Of a stretch of DNA of 37,963 bases, positions 23,280 to 30,198 are shown piece after piece. The number at the start of each line of letters is the position of its first letter. Position 1 is the first letter of the stretch. Below the pieces are notes generated by a model. That model was given only the letters and a program-made list of their open reading frames with translations, made no database searches and had not been told where the DNA came from. The stretch comes from an uncultured Pseudomonadota bacterium (GTDB taxonomy: Bacteria; Pseudomonadota; Gammaproteobacteria; Steroidobacterales; Steroidobacteraceae), in the NCBI GenBank assembly GCA_902826635.1, contig CADEFQ010000004.1, positions 12,287 through 50,249 of the forward strand, read 5' to 3'. The position numbers and the translations under genes were made by a program.

Positions 23280-24464
23280 CTAGACTTGCGCGGTGGGCAC
23301 GGTGCCGTTGTAGGCGTCGGTCGCGGCGATCACGCTTGCGATCGCGCGGCGCTCGTCTTCCGAGAGGTGCGGGTTCCAGATGTCGCAGATCAGGATCACG
23401 CGGGTCTCGTCGCTGTCGTTCCAGGCCTCGTGCTCGATCGTATCGTCGAACACCCAGGCCTCGCCGATGCGCCATTCGCGCGTCTCGCTGCCGACGCGGA
23501 AGCGGCAACGATCCGGCAGTAACAGCGGCAGATGCACGACCAGGCGAAAATTCGCAACGCCCGTGTGCGGCGGAATATGCGTGTGCGGCGTCAGCACGGA
23601 GAAAATGGCGGTCGGCGAGCGCAGCGGCACCTGCGCCTGCGGCAGTTTCTCGATCGCGGCGATCGTGCGCGGCGCCCGGCGGCACCGCTCCTCGATCCGC
23701 CGACCCTGTTCATAGAAATGGAACGCGGTCCAGCGTGGCGAGTTGTTCAACTCGCGCCACTGGTCGAGCGGCAGGTGCTCGCCGTAATGAATGTAAGGGC
23801 TGAAGTCCGCCGCATCCTCGCGCAGGATCGTTCGCAGCTCGTCCTGAATGCCCGAAGTTTCAGCTTCGAACGCTTCGAGCCAGGGGAATGCCCCGCGCTC
23901 GTAGAATTCGATCGGCGGGAGGCCGGGGAAATAGTACTCGAGCGGCAGCTGCGGATATCGCGGCGTGATCCGCAGTGCGATCCCGATGAAGTGGTCGATG
24001 CGGCGGCGCTCGGCGGCCGTGCACTGGCTGCGCGCGTCGGACGCCTGGGTCCGGATGTACTCGCCCATGTCCTCGGCGTACCGCGCCTGTACCTCGCGGG
24101 CGTGCCGTACCGCGGCACGGGTCGGTTCGTCGAGCATCTGGTCGGGCGGGGCGTTCGCGAGCGCGACCCCGTACGCCGCGGCCGCGGGCCGGGCCTGCCC
24201 CAGCTGTTCGAGCATGGTCGCGCTCATCAGCAGCGCCCGGAAGTCGCGCCCGTCGATCGTCAGCGCCTCACGCAGCGCGTCGAACGCGCCGTCGATGTTC
24301 TGGCGCTGGCGCCGCACCGCCGCGAGATTGAGCCAGGACGAAATGCTGCCCCGGTCGTGTGCGAGGCCCGCGAGCAGCGCGGCTTCCGCGCCCGCAAAGT
24401 CGCCCGAGGCGATCGCGCGCGTCGCCGCTTCGTGCGGACTGGGGGCTTGCGCGGGGGTGCTCAT
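23280..24464 (-). CDS. TPR-aspartyl/asparaginyl beta-hydroxylase (ASPH-like), copy 2
   Basis: The 394-residue protein has a shorter TPR region (~10-150) and the ASPH-like oxygenase. Key residues are His300 and Gly302 in HIPPHTGVANFRL, His345 in DDTIEHEAWND and Arg355. A segment LEYYFPGLPPIEFYERGAFP precedes the core and is shared with copies 1 and 3. It is the first gene of the minus operon with the PKHD gene and copy 1. It diverges from copy 3 across 75 bp that contain a 16-bp palindrome. ATG 24464 is the clear start. Copies 1-3 are paralogues. Confidence 0.9.
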   Translation of the reverse strand: MSTPAQAPSPHEAATRAIASGDFAGAEAALLAGLAHDRGSISSWLNLAAVRRQRQNIDGAFDALREALTIDGRDFRALLMSATMLEQLGQARPAAAAYGVALANAPPDQMLDEPTRAAVRHAREVQARYAEDMGEYIRTQASDARSQCTAAERRRIDHFIGIALRITPRYPQLPLEYYFPGLPPIEFYERGAFPWLEAFEAETSGIQDELRTILREDAADFSPYIHYGEHLPLDQWRELNNSPRWTAFHFYEQGRRIEERCRRAPRTIAAIEKLPQAQVPLRSPTAIFSVLTPHTHIPPHTGVANFRLVVHLPLLLPDRCRFRVGSETREWRIGEAWVFDDTIEHEAWNDSDETRVILICDIWNPHLSEDERRAIASVIAATDAYNGTVPTAQV

Positions 24465-24494
24465 GCGCCGGGACTATAGCGGCTCGCCCGCGGT

Positions 24495-24510
24495 CGGCAA
24501 AGCTTTGCCG
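24495..24510. promoter_or_regulatory. 16-bp perfect palindrome between divergent hydroxylase genes
   Basis: CGGCAAAGCTTTGCCG is a perfect palindrome midway in the 75-bp gap between copies 2 and 3 of the TPR-ASPH genes. Its position suggests an operator for a dimeric regulator acting on both promoters. Confidence 0.5.
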
Positions 24511-24539
24511 GACGCGCCGCAGTCGGCAACAATGCACCC

Positions 24540-25718
24540 ATGCAGAAGCCATCCGCTCGTGACGAAAACGTGCAGGCGGCCGCCGCCGCGCTGCGCTCAG
24601 GCAATGCGCGCGAGGCCCGGGACCTGTACTTGCGTGTGATGGAAGACGGGCGCGCGGATCCGCCGGTCCTGTTCGGCGTCGCGCATGCCTGCCGGCTGAT
24701 CGGCGACGAGCAGGGGATGGTGGCTGCGATCGATCGGCTGCTGGCGATTGAGCCGCGCGACACCCGGGGGCTCCTGTTCAAGGCCGACTACTACGCCGCG
24801 AAAGGGGACACGCGTTCGGCCTCGGCGTTCTACCAGCGCGCCGTGCGAACCGCGCCACCTGCGAACGAGTTGCCGACCGATCTTGCCGGGGAATTGCGCC
24901 GCGCCGAGGCGGTGTGCGCGCAGTATGCCTCCGAGTATCAGGCGTGGCTGCGCGCGCAGCTTGCGGCGCGCGGTTTCGATCGGGAGCGCTCGAGCACCCG
25001 CTTCGCGCAGTCGCTCGACATGGTGCTCGGTGAGAAGCAGGTTTACGTGCAGCAGCCCCGGTACTACTACTTCCCCGAGCTTCCGCAAATCCAGTTCTAC
25101 GCGCGCGCGCTCTTCCCCTGGCTCGACGAACTCGAAGCGGCGACCGGGGCGATCCGCGCCGAACTGCTCGAGGTGATGCGCATCGACGGCGCGTTCTCGC
25201 CGTATGTCACCGGCGATGCGAACCGGCCACGGAAGACCGGCCACGGGATGCTCGACAATCCCGCGTGGAGCGCCTTCTACCTGTGGAAGAACGGCGAGCC
25301 GGTGCCGGAGAATGCCGCACGCTGTCCGGCGACGATGCGGGCGCTGCGAAACGCGCCGCTTGCGATGATGCCGAATCGCTCGCCGTCGATCCTGTTTTCA
25401 CTGCTGCAGGCGGGCGCCCACATTCCGCCGCACCACGGATTCGTCAACACGCGCCTCATCTGTCACCTGCCGCTGATCGTGCCTCCCGGCTGCACGTTCC
25501 GGGTCGGCAACGACCTGCGCGACTGGGTGGAGGGGAAGGCGTGGGCGTTCGACGACACGATCGAGCATGAGGCCTGGAATCGCAGCAGCGAGACGCGTGT
25601 GATCCTGCTGTTCGACATCTGGCGGCCCGAACTCACGAACGAGGAGCGCAAGCTCGTCGTGGACCTTTTTGAAGCGATCGATGCGCACAGCGGCACGCGA
25701 CCGCAATGGGAGATCTGA
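24540..25718 (+). CDS. TPR-aspartyl/asparaginyl beta-hydroxylase (ASPH-like), copy 3
   Basis: The 392-residue protein has a TPR region (~10-150) and an ASPH-like oxygenase with His298 and Gly300 in HIPPHHGFVNTRL, His343 in DDTIEHEAWNR and Arg353. The segment WSAFYLWKNGEPVPENAARC resembles the WSQFTLWQQGRRNENAC stretch of human ASPH. It is the first gene of a plus-strand run: a small exported protein starts 2 nt after its stop and a two-DTG retropepsin-like protein follows. It is divergent from copy 2. The start at ATG 24540 is the only good choice. Confidence 0.9.
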   Translation: MQKPSARDENVQAAAAALRSGNAREARDLYLRVMEDGRADPPVLFGVAHACRLIGDEQGMVAAIDRLLAIEPRDTRGLLFKADYYAAKGDTRSASAFYQRAVRTAPPANELPTDLAGELRRAEAVCAQYASEYQAWLRAQLAARGFDRERSSTRFAQSLDMVLGEKQVYVQQPRYYYFPELPQIQFYARALFPWLDELEAATGAIRAELLEVMRIDGAFSPYVTGDANRPRKTGHGMLDNPAWSAFYLWKNGEPVPENAARCPATMRALRNAPLAMMPNRSPSILFSLLQAGAHIPPHHGFVNTRLICHLPLIVPPGCTFRVGNDLRDWVEGKAWAFDDTIEHEAWNRSSETRVILLFDIWRPELTNEERKLVVDLFEAIDAHSGTRPQWEI

Positions 25719-25720
25719 CC

Positions 25721-26212
25721 ATGCGTAGTTTCCTGTACTCGGCCGCCCTGGCCGCGGCCCTGATGGTCCCGAACGCGTTGCGCGCGGCGCAGGGCGAGGC
25801 CGTGTCGCCCGCGCTCGGCAAATGCGTGGCGGAGCGCGACGATGCGCGGCGGCTCGCGTGTTTCGACGCCGAGATGGCGCGCCTCGCGAGTCGGCCCCCG
25901 GCGCCTCCGCCGCCGACACCGGAAGAGAAGTTCGGGGCGCGTGGTAACGTGGCGCGCAAGATCGAGCAACGGGAGCAGCCGCAGGAGCCACGCCTCGAAA
26001 AGCTCGAGGGCACCGTGTCGGCGATCGCGACCCGCGCAGGCGGGGGGCTCGTCGTCACGCTCGACAATGGACAGGTGTGGCAGCAACTCGCGACCGGCGA
26101 GGGCTTCCGTCTCAAGGTGGGCGATCAGGTGACGCTGAAGCCGGGCGTTCTCGGGTCGTATTTCCTCGAGGGTCCCTACGGACGCTCGATGAAGGTGAAG
26201 CGAGTCAAATAG
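25721..26212 (+). CDS. small exported protein of unknown function
   Basis: The 163-residue product has a signal peptide (MRSFLYSAALAAALMVPNAL, then RAAQ), the common exported-protein motif CVAERDDARRLACFDAEMARL (split here by two cysteines ~14 apart), a Pro-rich stretch (RPPAPPPPTPEE) and a C-terminal all-beta domain of ~65 residues (GLVVTLDNGQVWQQL...GDQVTLKPGVLGSYFLEGP) that resembles an SH3-like barrel. The start at 25721 lies 2 nt after the hydroxylase stop, with GGGAGA before it, so the two are translationally coupled. That makes it a possible partner or substrate of the hydroxylase. No family name is claimed. Confidence 0.8.
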   Translation: MRSFLYSAALAAALMVPNALRAAQGEAVSPALGKCVAERDDARRLACFDAEMARLASRPPAPPPPTPEEKFGARGNVARKIEQREQPQEPRLEKLEGTVSAIATRAGGGLVVTLDNGQVWQQLATGEGFRLKVGDQVTLKPGVLGSYFLEGPYGRSMKVKRVK

Positions 26213-26283
26213 GCGGCGAGCCGACTGCTGCGCCGCGACGAGCCGAATTGTCGCTGGTCGCCACAGCGCCCATACTGGCTCGC

Positions 26284-27180
26284 ATGAAGCGCCGCGCCAC
26301 CCTGGCTTTAGCGCTCGCGGGATCGCTCGCCACGCCGTTCATTCCCGCCTCCACCGGGCCTGTCCCCGTTGCCGGTGCGGAACCGGTTTTTGCGACGCCC
26401 ACGACACTCGATCGTATCGGTCGCATCCTCGTTCCGGTCACGATCAACGGGCTCGGTCCCTTCAAGATGCTGGTCGACACGGGCGCGAACCGCACGGCGA
26501 TCACGACCGACGTCGCGAAGCGGCTGGGGCTCGACTATGCGAAGGCGCCGACCGTGGTCCTGAATGGTGTCACGGGCAGTGAAAGCGTGCCGGCGGTCCT
26601 GGTGGTTCGCATGCGCGCGGGCGATCTCGTGCTCGACGGACAGCAGGTGCCGGTTGTGCTGCCGCACCTGATCGGAGGCGCCGACGGGATTCTCGGCGTC
26701 GCGGGGCTGCGCGACCAGCGCCTGGTCGTCGACTTCAAGCGCGACCTCGTGACGATTTCACGCTCGCGCTTCGCGCGAAGCGACGAGCTGCGCATCCGCG
26801 CCGATCGAGTCGCGGGTGGGCTGCTCGGTGCACACGTACGCATCGGGCACGTGCGCGCGCTCGCCGTGATCGACACCGGCGGTCAGAAGACGCTCGGCAA
26901 TCGCGCGCTGCAGGCGGCGCTGCGGGCGGACGCGCAATCGCAGGCCACGGTGTACGGCACGACGGAAGCGACGATGATCGGCGATATCGCGGCGGTGCCG
27001 GACATCAGGATGGACGGCGCCGTGTTCCGGCACGTGGTGGTTGCCTTCGGTGATTTTCATATCTTCGACGTCTGGGGACTCTCCGACGAACCGGCATTGA
27101 TCATCGGCATGGACGTGCTCGGCGCGATGGACACCTTCATGATCGATTTCCGGCTCGCTGAAATCCACTTGCGCGGCTGA
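26284..27180 (+). CDS. retropepsin-like aspartic protease with two DTG motifs
   Basis: The 298-residue protein has a signal-like start (MKRRATLALALAGSLATPFI) and two copies of the retropepsin half motif. These are LVDTGANRTAI with Asp65-Thr-Gly and, in the second half, AVIDTGGQKTLG with Asp197-Thr-Gly. Hydrophobic-hydrophobic-Gly pieces follow each half (GILGVAGL at ~135, IIGMDVLG at ~273). Viral and most bacterial retropepsins have one DTG per chain and act as dimers; two in one chain suggests a pepsin-like pseudo-dimer. It is probably periplasmic. It is 71 bp after the small exported protein, so it may belong to the same unit. The substrate is unknown. Confidence 0.85.
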   Translation: MKRRATLALALAGSLATPFIPASTGPVPVAGAEPVFATPTTLDRIGRILVPVTINGLGPFKMLVDTGANRTAITTDVAKRLGLDYAKAPTVVLNGVTGSESVPAVLVVRMRAGDLVLDGQQVPVVLPHLIGGADGILGVAGLRDQRLVVDFKRDLVTISRSRFARSDELRIRADRVAGGLLGAHVRIGHVRALAVIDTGGQKTLGNRALQAALRADAQSQATVYGTTEATMIGDIAAVPDIRMDGAVFRHVVVAFGDFHIFDVWGLSDEPALIIGMDVLGAMDTFMIDFRLAEIHLRG

Positions 27181-27255
27181 TTCGTTTCATCGTGCGGCGG
27201 TGTCGCGAGCGGGCAACGTTCGCTTCGTCGCGCGCAGCGCGTGCCTTCGTCGCAA

Positions 27256-27271
27256 GTGACGTTCCCGTCAC
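27256..27271. promoter_or_regulatory. dyad upstream of the second TonB receptor
   Basis: GTGACG (27256-27261) and CGTCAC (27266-27271) form a perfect dyad with a 4-nt centre, about 65 bp before the receptor start. A further imperfect inverted repeat (GTCGGC...GCCGAC) follows at about 27289-27310. No convincing -35/-10 pair is visible in this 156-bp gap. Confidence 0.35.
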
Positions 27272-27336
27272 ATCTCCTCGCTGTTAGCGTCGGCTGCAGG
27301 TACTGCCGACTACGCTTTCCAGGAGGGATGACTTCC

Positions 27337-30198
27337 ATGACGCCAGATACGAATTCAATCGTGCGCGACGCCGTGCGCCTCGCGCTGATGGCCGGCGCAA
27401 CCGTGGGGGCGATCAGCGCATTGCCCAATGCCGCGCTCGCCCAGGACAAACCCGCCGATGACGCCGACGATGTCGATACCGTCGTCGTCACCGGTTCGCG
27501 CATCCGGCGCGTTGATGCCGAAACAGCCAGCCCGGTGCTCTCGATTTCGGCCGACGAGATCGCAAAGACCGGCCTCACCACCATGGGCGACGTACTGCAG
27601 CGCCTGCCCGTCGTCGCGGGCGCGGCGACGAATCCGACTGTCAACAACGGCGGCGGCACCGGCGAGTCGAACGTCGAGCTGCGCGGCCTCGGCGCGCAGC
27701 GCACGCTCGTGCTGGTCGATGGGCGGCGCGTCGGCGTGTACGGCAATACACAGACCTCGGCGGTCGACATCAACATGCTGCCGATGAACATGATCGAGCG
27801 CGTCGAAGTGCTGAAGGAGGGCGCCGGTGCCATCTACGGCTCCGACGCCATCGCCGGTGTCGTGAATTTCATCACGCGGCGCAACTTCGACGGCGCCGAG
27901 ATCGGCGTGCAATACGGTGAAACCGGCGAATCCGATGGCCAGCGCCAGTCGGCGAGCGTGACGCTCGGTTCGCAGAGCGATCGCGTCGGCATCGTGTTCG
28001 GTGCCAACTACAACAAGCAGCAGAAGGTCTCGGCGGCCGATCGCGCCTTCTCGAAAGACGCGCTGTACCTCTACGGTGGCGTCGTGTCCGCGGGAGGCTC
28101 GAGTCGCACGCCGAATGGCCGCATCAACCTGACAGCGGCGCAGCAAGCGCAGTTCGGCTGCGGCAGCGTGACGCGCACCCCGGGGGCCGGCGGCGGGTCG
28201 CAGGCTGACTATCGCTGTTTCACGGGCGCCGACCTCTACAACTACCAGCCGTTCAATCTGCTGATGACGCCGCAGGAGCGCGGCAGCCTCTTCACCGACG
28301 TGAACTACCAGCTCGGCGACAATGTCGAGATGTACGGCCAGGTGGTCTACAACCAGACGCGTTCCGGCTTCGCGCTCGCCTCGCTCCCCTTCGATGCGGT
28401 GGCCGACGACACCATCGTTTCGGCGAACAGCGTCTACAACCCGTTCGGGAATGACTTCGGCGGTGTCGACGGCGTGAATCCCAACCTGAGGGTGCGCCTC
28501 GAGTCGCTCGGCAATCGCCGCAGTGAGGTCTCGACGGACCAGGCGTTCGCGAACGGAGGTTTTCGCGGTTCGTTCGGCAACTCGTGGGAGTGGGAGGCCA
28601 ATGCCGGTTTCGGCCGCATGGGCCAGAGCGTCAAGGTGTTCGGCTACCTGCTGAAGGACAAGCTCGCGCAGGCGCTCGGCCCGTCCTTTACCGACGGTGG
28701 CGGCGCGCATTGCGGCACGCCTGGCGCCGTCATCGCGGGGTGCACGCCGATCAATATCTTCAACGTACAGGATCCGGCGCAAATCGCCGCGCTGAACGAC
28801 ATCTCGGCGAACACCCAGTCGGACTACACGTTCCGCAGTTCGCAGTTCAGCGCGGGTTTGAACGGCGACCTGTTCGAATTGCCGGCCGGCGCGGTGAAGG
28901 CCGCGTTCGGGGCCGAGTATCGCTCCCAGGAAGGCGAGTTCGAGACCGATCCGCTGACCCGCGGTGAGGCGCCGCTCTTCCTGTCGTGCCTGCTCGCGCA
29001 GGAGACCTGCACCGGTAATTCGTCCGCGCGCTACAACGTGCGGGAACTCTTCGGCGAGCTCTTCATGCCACTCATAGCGGACAAGCCGGGCGTGCAGGCG
29101 CTCAACCTGACCGCGGGCGTGCGCTACTCCGATTACAGCAAGGACACGATCGGCGACGACACGACCTTCCAGGCGAAGCTCGAGTACCGGCCGGTGCGCG
29201 ACCTGCTGCTGCGCGCGTCCTACGCCGAAGTGTTCCGCGCCCCGACGATCAACGACCTCGCCCTTGCGCCGTCGCAATCGGCAGCCACGTTCAACGACCC
29301 CTGCGCGAACCTGACCTCGGCGCAGCTCGCCGCGAACCCGAATCTCGCGCTCGCCTGCGTCGGAGTCGCGCCCGATACCGGGTTCACCCAGCCGAACAGC
29401 CAGATCACGAGCCTGCTGATCGGCACGCCGACCCTGAAGCCCGAGACGGGAGACGTGCTCACCGCAGGCTTCGTCTACGACTCGAGCCTGGTGCGCGGGC
29501 TTTCCCTCAACGTCGATTACTGGAAGTACACGATCGACGACATCATCACCGCGCTCGACGTGAATTTCGCGGCCGACCAGTGCGTACAGACGGGCAACGC
29601 GGACTTCTGCGGGCTGATGTTCCGCTACGCGACCGGCCCGAACGCCGGCGAGTTCCTGGTGTTCAGGACGCCGACGGTGAACCTCGGCTCGCTCGAAACG
29701 GACGGCATCGACGTCGGCATCCGCTACCAGCTGCGCGACACGCCGCTCGGGTCGTGGAATTTCCAGCTCGAAGCGACCCACATCAACAGCTTCGCCAATA
29801 TTGCGACGCCGGGTGCGCCTTCCGTCGAGGTGGCCGGGACCTTCGATCCGCAGTATGGCAACTACGCGAAATGGCGCGGCGTCTTCGGCATCGGCTGGTC
29901 GAAGGCCGGTTTCGATGGCCTGCTGACGACCCGCTACTTCGACGGGCTCGTGATCAAGGACGCGGACGGCGCGATCCCGGACCAGCGGCTCGACATCCCG
30001 TCGGTGGCGTACTTCGACCTGACCCTCGGTTACACGCTCGACAGGACGAATACGCGCATCCAGCTCGGCGTGCAGAACCTGACGGACAAGGAGCCTCCGC
30101 TCCTCTACCAAAACAACGTCACGAACGCGAATACCGATGTGTCGACGTATGACCTGCTGGGGCGGCAATGGTACGTCGGTGTGACGCAGAAGTTCTGA
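27337..30198 (+). CDS. TonB-dependent outer-membrane receptor (second)
   Basis: The 953-residue product has a signal peptide ending near 35 (NAALAQ), the TonB box DTVVVTGSRI (47-56), a plug domain (VELRGLGAQRTLVLVDGRR, YGSDAIAGVVNFI) and a barrel ending in Phe. It is a paralogue of the first receptor; the two share an almost identical TonB-box stretch. Several loops hold cysteine pairs (FGCGSV...DYRCF, HCGTPG...GCTPIN, DPCANL...LACVG, DQCVQT...DFCGL). The ATG at 27337 is chosen because AGGAGGG ends 9 nt before it; ATG 27328 lies too close. A TPR-sulfotransferase follows directly, with its probable start overlapping this gene. Confidence 0.94.
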   Translation: MTPDTNSIVRDAVRLALMAGATVGAISALPNAALAQDKPADDADDVDTVVVTGSRIRRVDAETASPVLSISADEIAKTGLTTMGDVLQRLPVVAGAATNPTVNNGGGTGESNVELRGLGAQRTLVLVDGRRVGVYGNTQTSAVDINMLPMNMIERVEVLKEGAGAIYGSDAIAGVVNFITRRNFDGAEIGVQYGETGESDGQRQSASVTLGSQSDRVGIVFGANYNKQQKVSAADRAFSKDALYLYGGVVSAGGSSRTPNGRINLTAAQQAQFGCGSVTRTPGAGGGSQADYRCFTGADLYNYQPFNLLMTPQERGSLFTDVNYQLGDNVEMYGQVVYNQTRSGFALASLPFDAVADDTIVSANSVYNPFGNDFGGVDGVNPNLRVRLESLGNRRSEVSTDQAFANGGFRGSFGNSWEWEANAGFGRMGQSVKVFGYLLKDKLAQALGPSFTDGGGAHCGTPGAVIAGCTPINIFNVQDPAQIAALNDISANTQSDYTFRSSQFSAGLNGDLFELPAGAVKAAFGAEYRSQEGEFETDPLTRGEAPLFLSCLLAQETCTGNSSARYNVRELFGELFMPLIADKPGVQALNLTAGVRYSDYSKDTIGDDTTFQAKLEYRPVRDLLLRASYAEVFRAPTINDLALAPSQSAATFNDPCANLTSAQLAANPNLALACVGVAPDTGFTQPNSQITSLLIGTPTLKPETGDVLTAGFVYDSSLVRGLSLNVDYWKYTIDDIITALDVNFAADQCVQTGNADFCGLMFRYATGPNAGEFLVFRTPTVNLGSLETDGIDVGIRYQLRDTPLGSWNFQLEATHINSFANIATPGAPSVEVAGTFDPQYGNYAKWRGVFGIGWSKAGFDGLLTTRYFDGLVIKDADGAIPDQRLDIPSVAYFDLTLGYTLDRTNTRIQLGVQNLTDKEPPLLYQNNVTNANTDVSTYDLLGRQWYVGVTQKF

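Noticed and set aside
26284-27180. The retropepsin-like gene as a retroelement remnant
   Set aside because: No reverse transcriptase or integrase is nearby, and the protein has its own signal peptide and a duplicated DTG fold.
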